From contig OX345641.1 of NCBI GenBank assembly GCA_947044365.1, positions 6,656,347-6,720,346 of the forward strand: DNA of 64,000 bases. The letters run 5' to 3'. The DNA is from Petrosia ficiformis. Its lineage: Eukaryota > Porifera > Demospongiae > Haplosclerida > Petrosiidae. The notes under the pieces are model-generated. The model ran no database searches. It was given only the letters and a program-made list of their open reading frames with translations, and was not told where the DNA came from. The translations under genes were made by a program, and so were the position numbers. Below, piece after piece: positions 1-28,338 of the stretch. Positions within the stretch are counted from its first letter, which is position 1; each line of letters starts with the position of its first letter.

Positions 1-299
1 TTATATACAGTTCAGTTTCAATTTACCAGACATTCACTAGATTTATCGGACAATGCCTGCATGACTGGCTGTTTACACACCACAGACATAGATTATTCAA
101 AATTGATAGTGACATGTACATGTACATGTACATGTACATATGCAAGAAAATAATTAATTCCGAAAGCAATATGCATTCAACATTGTAAATATTGTTGGAA
201 AATAATTTCATGTTTTTGCTTGCCTTCACAAGAAATTGTGGCATTGACAAAAATATGTCTGTTAGATATGCTGACTAAACTATCAAGATGTGTCTGCGT

Positions 300-2110
300 G
301 TTTCATTACATGTACATGTACATACACATGAACATATACACTGTACATGTACATGTATGTGTACATATACATGTACATGTAGTGCAACGATATACAAGTA
401 CATGTACGCGTACAAGTACATATACACTGTACATGTACATGTATGTGTACATATACATGTACATGTACATGTAGTGCAAAGATATACAAGTACATGTACA
501 TGTACATGACTTCTGTTGTTATTTACCAAAGAATGCTAACAGCTGTTGATTAGCAACCATAATTACAAGTACATGTACATGTATGTTAAAATATACATAT
601 ACATAATATAAAATTATGATTTATACATAATATACATGTACATGTACTTGTTGTGTACATGTACTGTAAACCACATGACTGCAACATGTACTTGGCATGG
701 ATTTTAAAGTTAATATAAACACTTCATTGTTATAGTCTATATGTAAATACACTTGTAAGGATGTTATTATTAATTGTTTATAATCGAGAGCAATGGACAT
801 GTACATGTACATGTACTTGTACTGTAGATGTACTTGTACTGTACATGTACACCGCATATGTTCTGTGTAACAGCTTCAAGTAAATTAATACATGCACACA
901 TACATGTACACATACATGTACATGTAAATGTACGTGCACTATACACGTACATGTCCTGTATGTACATGTACATGTACACCACATATGTTATGTGTAACAG
1001 CTTCAGGTAAATTAATACATGTACACATACAATATACACATGTACATGTACATTGTATGTGTATGTTATTACATGTAATTACTGTCTCACTACTGTGGTG
1101 TTCAATTGACAAGTATACATGTACCAATTACTGTCAAAACTACTGTTGAACTACTGTAGAAACTCCTTAGTAATTACTGTACTGTATAGTAGTTCACTAT
1201 AACTATAACTAAACCCTCTTTGTTAAGGAGTTATGACTTCTACTAAACCATAACTAAATTACAGGTCTACTGCAATAACTATAACTACATGTAAGTATAC
1301 ATGTAACTACATGTACATGTACACGTAAAACAAAAATTGCCCAATAATGGCCACTTTTAGTTTGTTTTCTGAAACTAAAATAATTTTAAAAAACTAGACA
1401 TACATGTACATGTACATGTACTACAACAATAACTAAACTTGGTCATTATAGAAAACATGTACATGTATTATGCATATACATGTAGTATATTCATGTGTAC
1501 ATGTAATATTACATGGTGTACACTGTACTGTCAATTATACAGAATACATGTATGTCAATGAAATATCACCATATAGTAACAGTCATTACATACATGTAAT
1601 TACACCAATTACCTTAGTTCTACTGTCAATATACATGTAGTATAGTAATTACTGTGGTGTTCAATTGACAAGTACACCAATTACTGTCAAAACTACTGTT
1701 AAACTACTGTAGTGTGGAAATGAAACTACTGAGTAATTACTGTATTGTATGATGACGTTTTACTGACATGTACATGAAGCTGATGCACAACAGGTACATG
1801 TACATGTGTTATGTACATTACATGCATATACATGTACAGTACACGTACATTTACATTCACTACATTAATATGTACAGCAGATTACATGTATAGTACATGT
1901 ACATGTATAATTATTGAGCTGATGTACATGTACTTGTACAATGTATGTGGAGTGCATACTATATATGTACATGTACATGTATGTGTAGTGCATACTGTAT
2001 ATGTACATGTACATGTACATGTATGTGTAGTGCATACTGTACATGTATGTGTAGTGCATACTGTACATGTATGTGTAGTGCATACTGTACGTGTGTACAT
2101 GTATATACAA
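300..2110. repeat. (TACATG)n / ACATGT palindromic microsatellite-rich tract
   Basis: Runs of the self-complementary hexamer TACATG are scattered through the tract, with dense blocks at 300-510, 790-1060 and 1920-2110. The unit is its own reverse complement, so both strands read alike and transcripts could fold on themselves. Block 1960-2110 also contains a near-tandem 25-40 bp repeat with the core GTGTAGTGCATACTGTA. Similar runs recur at 4190-4480, 4590-4840, 51500-51660 and elsewhere. Confidence 0.85.
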
Positions 2111-2576
2111 CATCACATAGTTAATTACACATGAAATGGCTGACTCATGGCAAACTAAAAATTGTAATTACACAGTGAGAACATCGTTATGATAGACAAA
2201 TTTCTTTTTTATAATATATTACTAGCAAGCATACACAAACACTCACACACACAGTCCCACACTCCTACACGTTGTGTCAAATAGTTTGCCTAGCACCAGT
2301 CATGTACTCCATGTATATTGTTAAAAACAAGTGTATATAGAGAAAAAAAAACATTCCTATATTTGCTTTGTGATGACTATGTATTAAGCATTGCTGATGG
2401 CACTAGTGTCTCTACCTTTCTGTGTACTAAATACACAGATCTCTGATGAACTGACTGAAGTACTCCTTCAAGGTTCTAAATGATGACTTCCTCATGAGAC
2501 TGAAACTCAACAACTTATCATACTTACTTGTTAAAAATTCTTGCATAATATTTATACTGTTTCTCTGCTATATACA

Positions 2577-2800
2577 ACAGTTTCTGAAGCTTCTGTAGCT
2601 CAAACACGCGTTCTTTTACGCACCACGCCCATTAATTGACCGAGCCCCAGGGAATGACACAACTTCCTTAACTACGTATACAATGCATAGTCGCGCAAGT
2701 GACACAAGAATATATATACATGTGTATATATAGATTCAACCCCGTGGAAAGCAATTATAGGAATGGCCCTACGGGCCATAATGACTACTTTTAGTTATAC
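2577..2800 (-). mobile_element. Dispersed repeat, copy in minus orientation
   Basis: This segment shares long blocks, in opposite orientation, with 12583-12840 and 50545-50960. Shared landmarks include GTAGTTAAGGAAGTTGTG, AATGGGCGTGG, GAGCTCTACAG and a pyrimidine-poor block around GGCCCATAGGG. The three copies differ by indels and have AT microsatellites at the same internal point. No coding capacity is seen. I read it as a non-autonomous transposon or SINE-like family of unknown class. Confidence 0.55.
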
Positions 2801-3711
2801 ATATAATATGTCTGGTTTCTCAAACTTTTACATGTACATGTAGTTGAGTTATACATGTACATGTACATGTAGTTTAAGAAAATAATTTTAGGTTTACTTT
2901 TACTAAAAAGGATTTTAGTTTAGTATTATTGAAACAGTATATTCTTTCAGTATACATGTGGAGAAAACCAACGTACATGTACACATGTACACATGTACAC
3001 ATGTACATGTATAGTTCAACTAAGTTATTATAAATTCATAGTTTTAATACAAGCATTATTAATACATTCATTAAGTATACAGTACATGTACATGTACATG
3101 TGGAGCAAATTAACATACATGTACACATGTATAGCTAATTATAAATTCATAGTTTTAAATTCACCAGTGCATCCTACTATGGGTTCAATCACTATGGTAA
3201 TCACTGTACATGTACATGTACATGTGTATGTGCAACTGAAACTGACAAATTCAGTTTGAATTGAGTAATAACACTATACACTTGCTTTATCTGCTCATTT
3301 CCATAGCAATTCTTCATGAATTTATAATGAGCTCAGTATCAACTCATCATAAGTGGGTTGATCAAATGTTTGTTTATCCCACATTCCAAAGTATATTACA
3401 GAAAGGAAGCAAACTATTAATACGTGTACATGTTGTTATTAGAACAACACAATAGTGGCTGTGGTATTTACTTATCAAACAGTATGATATTTATACAAGC
3501 AGGGTTTTACACAGAATCTTTTTATTAGGAAAGGGAAAGACTCGATCATGTGAGGCACACTGCTCCTGGGGGGTCTGGGGGTGTGCCACCAGGAAATGTT
3601 TAAAATTTAGGCTCTCTGAGGTTGCTTCTGGTGGCCCCAGAGGGCTTCTAATTGAGATGTTGTTGCATATTGAAATAAATTTGGCATGAAATCCAAGAGG
3701 GGGGACATCCC

Positions 3712-3746
<35 letters not shown>

Positions 3747-6524
3747 TATTACTTTCATTAGCTCTGGGCTATCCGGCCTATACCCATTGTCATTTCGAAT
3801 TCATATTGTTAAAGCAGAAAAAATGAAATACTGATATACATGTACATGTACATGTACATAATAGTACATACAATGTATATGTACATGTACATGTAATAAT
3901 TAATATAATACATATAATGAAAGAGTTGTAATAATGTAACAACTATGTACTATACATGTATTATGTACATGTAACACTAGTACATACTAGTACATATATG
4001 TACATGTAATAATTAATATAATACATGTAATGAAATCAACTTTACTTTTAAGTCCAAAATGCGGTTGCTATGGCAACATACATGTACTCGATCAAGAATT
4101 TTAATAATAGTTTACTCAAAAAGGGTTAAATTGTTTAATATTATTCCTTATAGAATATTTAAAAAACAGTTGCTCTAATTATACACATACATGTACAGTG
4201 TACATGTACATGTACATCACATACATGTACATAACATACATGTACATGTAGTAATGATCATACATGTACATGTACATTGTACATCACATACATGTACATA
4301 ACATACATGTACATGTAGTAATGATCATACATGTACATGCAGTAAGGATCACACATGTACATGTACATCACATACATGTACATGTAGTAATGATCCCATA
4401 TGTACATGTACATGTACATCACAACATGTACATGTAATAAATAATCATACAAGTACATGTGTACATGTACATACATGATATAACACATCAAGGCATATTT
4501 GTGGTTTGCTAAATTCCTGAAACAGACATTGTGTTAAATGATGATAGTAAATAAATCACATTCCATTAAATGAAGAAATTATTAACACATTGTACATGTA
4601 CATGTACATGTACATGTATGTAAGACTGGACATTCCTGTATACATTTACATAATACATGTACAGTATATGTACATGGTGTACATGTACATAAGACATGGA
4701 CATTCTTGTATTACATTTGCATATACATGCATATGTACATAAGACTTGGTAAACACATTCTTGTATTACACAATGTACATTGTATGTACATGCAACATTT
4801 GACACTAGTGTACATGTACATGTACACTGTACATGCATGTGCAGATATATTTAGATGTATGATTTCTATAGGCGTCAGCGGAAAGAAAGCAGCCAGCTAC
4901 ATGTAGCTGGTCCAGGCCTTCATTTAGAAAATTGGTCGATGAGGAGTTGGGAGCAATGCACACACCCTCATACAATGAAACCATGAGCTCAGAAAAATGT
5001 TCATAACTTTAGTTTGGAATGTCCAACAATCTTTTCACCTGCACCATTTTCATATAATAGTCCTTCCCGTTCTTTTTTGTGTATGTCAAATTTCAATCCA
5101 TTGCTTCATTATTGAGTTACAGTATAAATACTGTATAATTATGTATTAACTTTATGACATTAAACTATACACTATATTACATATAAAGTCATCACATCAT
5201 AATTTTGAGGACATCGTGAATGTGAACAGACTATAGCTAAACTGACAAACTACATGTACATGTACATTGAGAACAAGACAAAAGTGGTAAAAATAGGTCA
5301 AAATGTGGGCTTAATATGTCTACATCCATGGTCAATAACTTAACAATATCTACATTGTATAAGTACATGTATGCTGCAACTCATATTATACATAATCTTA
5401 TAATCATACTACATGTAGGTTACTAGTAGCTGTTGGCAACACATTATCAGATATATATATACATAAAATTATGCAACGACTTGATTACTAGTGGAATTGT
5501 TAACAACATATTGTCATAATTCCTGATGACTAGAGGAGGTGTTCACAGTATTGTACATTGTGTGTATTTAGAAGTTTCAAAACATCAAATACCTGATCAG
5601 TAGAAAAATAAATGTTCTGACCACACTGGTCATCACTGGTTTGGAATAACCACCACTTAGCATGAAGTAACCACCACTCAAATGAATTAACCACCTCTCA
5701 GATAATACATACACATTTATATAGGCTACTGAGACAGTATTAAGTATATACTGGATAAACAGCACTAAATGCAAGTTAAAATCCAACCACCACTCTAAAT
5801 ATTCTTAAATATTACATACAGTATCTGCATCACTTTAAATACATGTACATGATTGTTTTAGTTTGAAAATAATGAATGCTTTTAGTTATAGTATGCCTTG
5901 TTTCTCAAACTTATACTTTAATTAACTAAGGTAATATTAGGCTTGCTGAAAGGGTTTTACAGTAAAACCCCTCTATTGAGGACACCCCTGTACAGTATTC
6001 TGCCCACACTGGTCGGGAATAACCACCAATCAGCATTAATTAACCACCACTCAGATGAATTAACTACATGTACCTCTAAGATAATATATATATATAGGCT
6101 ACTGAGACAGGATTAAGTACATGTACATGTACAGTGTATATACTGGATAAACAGCACTAAATGCAATGTAGAATCCAACCACCACTCTAAATGTCCTGGG
6201 CAGAAAACTGCATGTATTAAAGACACTTACAAATGTCCCAAACGGTGCTTTATAGTATAAATTCACCCCTGAAATGAGGACGCCCCTGTAATCAGGACAC
6301 TTATATTTGTCCCAATGCTGTCCGCAAGAGAGGAGTTACAATGTAGTTTTATTTAGCTAACTAAGTACCCATTATTGGCCAATTTTAATTTTAGTTAGTT
6401 ATAGTTATTACAGTAGACTTGTAATTTAGTTATAGTTCAGTTAACTAAACTATAACTACATTATACATTAAAGCCCTTTCAGTAAGCTTATTATTATTTT
6501 AATTAATTAACTATAACTATAACT

Positions 6525-6745
6525 ATATGTATGTATGTAAATGTATGTATGTACATGTATGTATGTATGTACATGTATGTAATTATGTATGTACATATAT
6601 GTATGTATGTATGTAAATATGTACGTACATGTATGTATGTATGTAGAAGTATGTATGTAAGTATGTATGTACTTGTTATGTATGTACACGTATGTATGTA
6701 TGTACATGTACATGTATTTATGTATGTACATGTATGTGTATATAA
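6525..6745. repeat. (TATG)n / (TACATG) microsatellite
   Basis: About 220 bp of imperfect TATG tetranucleotide interspersed with TACATG hexamers. It creates open frames on both strands that have no coding value. Confidence 0.9.
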
Positions 6746-7078
6746 GTATATGTACAGTACGTCCAACTTGTACATATATATTAATTTTAAATAACGAATA
6801 ACTGTTAGCCATTGACAATCTCCGTTCATTTTAACTTATACACTTATACATATAACACATTACACAATTGATCAAAATTTCACAATGTACTGAGACCTTC
6901 TTTCCGATCATGCGATAAAACAGTACTCAATATTCATAGTCACCACGCCTCCAATCCATGTATTAATTATACATGTACGTGGAAGAGAGGCATCGTGTTG
7001 CGTTCATTCTTCATTGAGTAAGTGTGTATAAATGCATGAATGTATGAATATAATTACATCTATGTATGTGCGTAAATA

Positions 7079-7080
<2 letters not shown>

Positions 7081-7151
<71 letters not shown>

Positions 7152-7196
7152 TATATATACATTATATATATATATATATATATATCTATTTTAAAA

Positions 7197-7246
<50 letters not shown>
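7081..7246. repeat. (AT)n microsatellite beside a splice donor
   Basis: About 165 bp of nearly pure AT dinucleotide with two short interruptions (near 7147-7165 and 7186-7200). On the minus strand it begins about 17 bases into the intron, just after the donor of the Scribble-like exon. Confidence 0.95.
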
Positions 7247-7247
<1 letters not shown>

Positions 7248-7262
7248 ATCAATGTCACTCAC

Positions 7263-7421
7263 TGCAGGTAGTTCTTGTATAGCATTTTGATCAAGGAGGA
7301 GTTCCTCCAGAGTGGCTTCATGACGATATATCTCATCAGGAACTTCAGATAGCTGATAATTTCGACGATCAATGAAGTCAATCTGTCGTGTACAGTTCAA
7401 TCCAATACAAGCCTTGAGCAT
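7263..7421 (-). CDS. scrib: First coding exon of a Scribble/LAP-family polarity protein (partial)
   Basis: LAP proteins (Scribble, Erbin, Densin, Lano) are leucine-rich-repeat scaffolds, usually with PDZ domains, that set epithelial apicobasal polarity at the lateral membrane. The exon starts with a true ATG at 7421 and encodes 53 residues. It has the family's N-terminal pattern: a short Cys-containing start ([10 protein letters not shown]), a segment ending in VPDEIYR, then the first LRR with [15 protein letters not shown]. This is closest to Scribble as I know the family. It ends in phase 0 at a donor GTGAGT (7262-7257). The following exons, which would carry the remaining LRRs and PDZ domains, are not visible in the 7.2 kb to the left, so they lie outside the window or the copy is truncated. 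It shares a short divergent promoter with UQCRB. Confidence 0.8.
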
Positions 7422-7678
7422 GGTAAGGTCACAAATATGTTGATATTAGGAGAGAGCAATGATTGGTGAAGGTTGTAGAAGAATACACAACATCAGAGTT
7501 AATCTGATCTGCCTGAGAAGACAACAGAAACAAAAACTTTCCAGATTTTTGTAGCCTCTCTGCTAAATTTGTTGGCGCGTGGGTGTGGAGTGGACGGAAA
7601 TATACGGGTATCTGATATAGCTTTATTTTACGGAAATATTATATACAGAGTATCAGTTATAGGTGGGGGGCTTTTAAA
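7422..7678. promoter_or_regulatory. Bidirectional promoter between the Scribble-like gene and UQCRB
   Basis: Only 257 bp separate two divergent start codons, so core promoters and 5' UTRs of both genes must lie here, unless upstream non-coding exons exist. The interval is less repetitive than its surroundings and has a comparatively GC-rich patch (GGCGCGTGGGTGTGG, about 7573-7587). No clear TATA box can be assigned. The promoter role is inferred from gene arrangement. Confidence 0.55.
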
Positions 7679-8326
7679 ATGGCTGTCTCCAGTAAAGTAA
7701 CTCTTGGTCTTGGGCAAAGGATGTGGAATGCGTTGGCTGCGTGGACAATTAGAAACTCTGGATTTCAAAAGATAGGTTAGTAATCACAACTGTTAAACCA
7801 TAAGGCAAATGTATAATGACAACTTCTTTGATAGGTCTACTCAGGGAAGATCTGTATATGGAAGAGGATCCAGTTGTATCTGAAGCAATACGTCGTTTAC
7901 CGGAGAATGAAAAAAATTTACGTAATTATAGAATAAAAAGAGCTCTTGATTTGTCTATGAAGCATGCCGAACTTCCTCGTGACATGTGGACAACTCCTGA
8001 ACAGGTATATGTAATATATATATATAGTATGCTAATGGGTCCTATATACAAAATATAGGGCCTGAGTTTTTTGTCCGAGGATGTGATATAACTCGAGCCG
8101 GCGAGGGCTATATCACATCCGAGGACACAAAACAAGGGTCCTATATGCAGTATATAGGACCTACATGTATTAGCATGCTATGTACAATATATTGTATGAT
8201 GGTGACATCTCCTGCATAGTGTGCACATGGAAGGTCTATATACAATATATAGGACTCACCACATCAAAGGGAAGATGTCACCATCATACTATATATATAT
8301 ATATATATATATGATTATATAAATGT

Positions 8327-8358
<32 letters not shown>

Positions 8359-9807
8359 ATAATATATATAATATTATATATATAAATTATGTATAATAAT
8401 AAATTAATGAGAGTAGACAAACCATCTGTGATAAAGATTGTGGAGTAAATAATAAACCACCCACCTTCAAACCAACCACATGATAGTTATGCACTCCAAG
8501 TGATGGTGTCATTGTAAGTTTATTTTCAAACAATTTTTCTCTGATAACTTGTTGCTAGGAGACAAATATTAAGCATGTTGCTAGGAGGGAAGTATTAGGC
8601 CTGTTGCTAGGAGACAAGTAGTATTTCCTTTGACTTAAGTTTCAACTGCATGCACATTTGACTAATTCATTGTTCACATTTTTAAGAATCAAAGAAGTGA
8701 TGAATTGAACATTTTGAATAAACAAGAAGGTGGATTACTGTATCCACAATTGATAGTACCATACATATAGTATGTCTGGCCCTGTGGCTTAGTTGGTTAA
8801 AGCGCCTGTCTAGTAAACAGGAGATCACTGGTTCAAATCCGGTCAGGGCCTTTTTTTTTTCACAACTATAACTAATTAACTATAATATTATTATTACCCC
8901 ATGCAGTATGCTTCACAAGGCGTTAAGTGCACTATTGGTTGTGTCCATTGTCAGTCTGTCGTGCAAAAAATCGATACTTTAGAATACTTTATAGTTTATA
9001 CATCTTCTAAACACATCAGTCAGCTAGAAAATAGCATGTATGCATACATGTACATGTACCTTGCAGAAGCTAATGCAGTTCACAGTAGCCATAATTCCTA
9101 TTATCTAAGTCCACCATTTTCCAGTCAATTACACCCTTCATAATAATTATTAATAGTAAAATTTTGTTTTTGAGTCCATTCATGAAAGGGAAGATATTCT
9201 CCTGTTCTGTCAATGACTATGCTAATACTGTGCAATATTGCACAGGGTATGTGTTATAGGAACATCTAGTTGTAACTGGCCCTCCCCCTTCGGAAAGGTT
9301 ACAGTAAATGGTTTGGAAAAATGTCTGTCTGTGTGTCTGACCACACTGTACCTCAAAAACTGGACACTCCTGGACTTCCATTCTTGGCATGTATACAACT
9401 GAAGGGGCAAGAGCAAGCACTCGCTAATATCTTCTCTACCATACTAGAAGCTATCAAAAAGAGTGAACTAGGCATGGGTTCTTTCAGTCTTCCCAGACTC
9501 TTCCTGCATCTAACAAAGCATGAGTTTTACATCACTGGCTGTCTTAACGACTCCTCTTTCCAACAAGAATCTTTGAACATGTATACTTCGAAAGTTATAA
9601 AGCTGACAAAAGTTTCATAAAACACCCCGCCCATTATTATAGCATAAATTAACTTGTATATAAATCTGCAACAATTAAGGGCGGAAGGGTCATGCAACAT
9701 TCAGTTGTTCTATGTTTATATTACTGTAGGATGTTCCTTATCTTCAACCATATATGGAACAAGTCGCAAAAGAACTTAAAGAAAAGAAATCTTGGAATCG
9801 ATTCTGA
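7679..9807 (+). CDS. UQCRB: Cytochrome b-c1 complex subunit 7 (UQCRB/QCR7), three exons
   Basis: This is a small nuclear-encoded subunit of mitochondrial respiratory complex III, lying on the matrix side against cytochrome b. Exons: 7679-7775, 7835-8004 and 9730-9807 (stop TGA 9805-9807). Junctions are in phase (G|GT Gly, then phase 0), with donors GTTAGT and GTATAT and AG acceptors. The predicted protein is 114 aa, close to the usual ~111. Family hallmarks: N-terminal helix ending GFQKIG, then EAIRRLPEN and RIKRALDLSMKH in exon 2, and C-terminal YLQPYMEQVAKELKEK in exon 3. Intron 1 is 59 bp; intron 2 is 1.7 kb and has absorbed an inverted-repeat element, a tRNA gene and other repeats. The ATG at 7679 is the only plausible start. 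It lies 257 bp from the divergent Scribble-like ATG. Confidence 0.95.
8027..8299 (+). mobile_element. Foldback-type small transposon, copy 1
   Basis: The segment starts TAGTATGCTAATGGGTCC and ends near CACCATCATACTA. It is rich in internal palindromes: GGATGTGATATA and TATATCACATCC face each other across a GC-rich loop, and several TATAGGACC-type arms are present. A second copy lies at 12276-12528 in opposite orientation. It sits in UQCRB intron 2. There is no coding capacity; its class is not determined. Confidence 0.65.
8778..8850 (+). tRNA. tRNA-Thr (anticodon AGT)
   Basis: A full 73-nt class I cloverleaf can be drawn. Acceptor stem is GGCCCTG/CAGGGCC, D-arm GCTT...AAGC, anticodon stem CCTGT/ACAGG with loop CTAGTAA giving AGT, variable loop AGATC, and T-arm ACTGG/CCGGT with loop TTCAAAT. 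Box A (TGGCTTAGTTGG) and box B (GGTTCAAATCC) are intact. A run of ten T follows at 8851-8860 as a pol III terminator. It lies in the sense orientation inside UQCRB intron 2. All stems pair, so it looks functional rather than SINE-derived. Confidence 0.95.
8851..8860 (+). terminator. RNA polymerase III terminator of tRNA-Thr
   Basis: Ten consecutive T directly follow the tRNA 3' end, far above the four T needed for pol III termination. Confidence 0.9.
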
Positions 9808-10565
9808 TCTCTATTTAGAACACTCGTAACATAATAATTACATTGTATATGCAATAGTCATATTATTTAATACTTGTAGAAACTCATATCATTTACAATA
9901 TATTTAATGATTGTAATTATACCATTGTGAGTATAATTATAGGACAATAATTCATTAATATCTGATATTGTAATGATTACGTAATAGTTAACACTAAAGG
10001 TCATTCTGATTCACCTTGTCCTCAGAAAAATGTTCATAACTTAATTTAAAATCTTTTTACCTGCACCATTTATCCTTCCCATTCTTGCGTATGTCAAATT
10101 TCAATCCATTGAGTTACAGTATAATCATGTATTAACCTTATGGCATTAAACTATACAATATATTACATATAAGTTATTGAGTTACAGTATAATCATGTAT
10201 TAGTCATTAAACTATACACTATACTACATATGAACTCATACTAATTTTGAGGTCATCATGTGAATAGACTTTAGTTTTGACAAAAATGACTGCTTTTAGT
10301 TATACCATGGTTTCTCAAACTTTTAGTTATAGTTATAGTATGCCTGGTTTCTCAAACTTTTAGTTTAGTTATAGTTTAATTAACTAAAATAATATTAGGC
10401 TAACTAAAAGGGTTTTAGTTTTACAAAGTGCGCCATTATTGTCCAATTTGTTAGTTATAGTTATTGCAGTTAACTAAATACCTTACTAAAAGGGGTTTTA
10501 GTTGTATATACACTGTAGTTTAACTAACAACATTAATTAGCACCTTGATAATTAGCTCATGAAGG

Positions 10566-10650
10566 AGAGGCAAGATTACAATGCTCAAGCAAGGTGAGTA
10601 ATTGAGATCTCACACTCACTTTGCATGTAATCTTGACCTTCATTGGTCCC
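10566..10650. repeat. Short inverted-repeat element (~80 nt hairpin)
   Basis: Arms around GCAAGATTACAATGC and GCATGTAATCTTG face each other across about 40 nt. A diverged relative with the same layout lies at 31155-31212 (CGATTACATAGT / ATTATGTAATCTCG). This could be a tiny MITE or a hairpin RNA precursor; nothing in the sequence decides. Confidence 0.5.
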
Positions 10651-10749
10651 ACCCTTGTACCAACATGCACTCTAAAGGGTGCTATGTATATATATATATA
10701 TATATATAAGTGTTTTATTGCGATGCAAATAATAAGTTAAGTGATTGTT

Positions 10750-11121
10750 TTGTGGGTTGTGTGACAACATACAGCAGTATAGTTATTATTATTAATAATA
10801 ATTACCGCCCAATACCGGGTTCAGCGGCGGGTTGTCCTCTTTAGTTTACCAGATCAGCCACAGTGTGACCTTTGCCTTGTGTTAATTCCTGGTAAAAGCT
10901 GTCAGCATTTCTAATTGTAGAATTCCTTTGTCCTCTCCATATTAGTGGGATTAATCAAGAAGCACCAGCTGAGAGTTTTCATCAATTTTGATCACAGTGA
11001 AAATTAAGATTGTCAGTGTACTATCGATTAGTGGGCCTGTGTCCGTGTAAACAGTATACTCACTGTTTTGTTCTACTCTCTAATACACAGACAAGACAGT
11101 TATTAATACTACTTTACTGTA
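10750..11121 (+). promoter_or_regulatory. Upstream region / probable promoter and 5' UTR of the EGF receptor-like gene
   Basis: About 370 bp precede the ATG at 11122, and this stretch has fewer simple repeats than its flanks. It includes a GC-rich patch (TTCAGCGGCGGGTTG near 10830). No specific promoter motif can be fixed. The assignment is by position only. Confidence 0.35.
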
Positions 11122-27012
<15,891 letters not shown>

Positions 27013-27671
27013 ATGCTATGTGCTTCAACTAACTGCTAACTATACAAACAGTCTTTTTTATATTCTATTACTGACCTCTTTTCTTAAGTTATTCACATCA
27101 TATATATTGTATAATAATTATTGTTATTATTTTCTATGTCCCATTTCGATCTGTTTTGTGTTGTTTTTCAATAGAATGTTGATTCTTTGTAAAATTAGTT
27201 TTTAATTTTTGTATCAGGTGATATGAGTGTGATTGAATGACTGGTAAGTAATGCATGAGTATGTGAGAATTGAAACTTGGAGCTTTTACACAGGAGACTG
27301 TAGTCTTTCTAACCACAGACCTGCATTGATGTGAGTAGAGGGTCTGCACTGCAAAAATTGAATCATTAAAATTACGGAAAAGCATTTAATTTGTCAATTG
27401 TCATAGAGGATGTTGTGGCTACATGCATGATGTTACTATGACATAATGTGTATCAAGTAGTAAAAAACTAGATTATCGATACTACCACCCAGCCCTATAT
27501 ATAATATTTTTTAATGTTATATATGAAGTATCCATTTAAATTATAATTGTCTATTCAACCATCCAAATTGTAGTTTTTATGTATGGTTCTGAACAGAAGG
27601 GATTATCCAGCAAGACTTACAGCTTTTACACATGTTTAAGGTAAATATACTCACCATATAGACTATATATG

Positions 27672-28027
27672 TGACCAGTTCTGCGAAAATCAGTTTTATG
27701 AATTAAGATTTCAAAATTGATTTTTTTTGTCTAACCTAAATAGAGCATTAAATTAGCTCTAGAATGATATATTATACATCCCAGTCTTGTAAAAGACAAA
27801 GCTACAGCAAGCGATTATATAAACCACAATGATTAAGAATTCGTCTAGCAGTGGGTAGTGAAGCACAGGTAGGTCTCTAAGACTTGCTAAAGGTATGAGA
27901 AGGCGGGTAAGACATTTGTGAAGCTTTTTATGTGATAAAACAATGTAATTCAGAACTGTCTATATATTTTCAATCATATCTCTGAATTATATTTTAATCC
28001 ATAAGACTGGTTTTGCAGAGCTGGTCG
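27672..28027. mobile_element. MITE with ~28-bp imperfect TIRs (GACCAG...CTTATG)
   Basis: The left end TGACCAGTTCTGCGAAAA then TCAGTTTTATG is inverted at the right as CATAAGACTGG then TTTTGCAGAGCTGGTC. It is about 356 bp long with no ORF. The position is just behind the EGF receptor-like gene. Confidence 0.65.
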
Positions 28028-28218
28028 TATTATACTCAGAACCATAATGTTCACATATAATTATAATTTTTAAAGGAATTTTAATGCAAAAAAATTGGAC
28101 ATGTGCAACGTTATTGGGTATAATCCTTCATCACGCAGTGAGTTCCAAGTTGATTGAACAGATTCCCTTGCCTTAAGACTATAACTCATTCGAGTGCACC
28201 ACCAATTGGTACACAGTC

Positions 28219-28338
28219 AGTCATCTGGATCCATTTCTCTACTCCATTTCATTTCTCTGAAACATCTCCTACTCTCTTCAGGCGTAATATGGAATCGTTT
28301 TAAGATCATCTCTTTTAATACATGATCGTATCCTCTAG
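28219..28338 (-). pseudogene. Gag/SCAN-like fragment of an LTR retrotransposon
   Basis: On the minus strand a 39-codon open stretch reads RGYDHVLKEMILKRF then HITPEESRRCFREM, ending in a stop. This is the helical pattern of the SCAN-type capsid domain in retrotransposon Gag proteins (YDxVKxAILxRYxIT...RFR). The reading frame is broken on both sides, so it is a relic. Homology is by motif recognition only. Confidence 0.45.

Larger units (their letters stand above)
1..7262. other. Repeat-dense region without recognisable exons, probably intron 1 of the Scribble-like gene
   Basis: I see no exon in this stretch on either strand. The open frames at 220-530, 770-1150, 1811-2134, 4258-4840 and 6503-6829 are translations of (TACATG)n and (TATG)n microsatellites, and the frame at 3491-3742 runs through a dispersed repeat ending in (CA)n. 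The stretch also holds copies of small inverted-repeat elements (near 1551-1770, 5590-5800, 5997-6206) and unclassified interspersed repeats (2577-2800, 3530-3715, 4988-5250). Because the Scribble-like exon at 7263-7421 has a good splice donor on its left edge, this stretch is inferred to be its first intron, which must be longer than 7.2 kb. Confidence 0.55.

Noticed and set aside
3491..3742. 83-codon minus-strand frame
   Set aside because: It starts in (CA)n and runs through a dispersed repeat also seen, diverged, near 45790-45900.
9321..9620. 99-codon plus-strand frame in UQCRB intron 2
   Set aside because: It starts at an internal ATG in repeat-like sequence, has no splice context and no recognised domain. 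A transposon remnant is possible but not supported.
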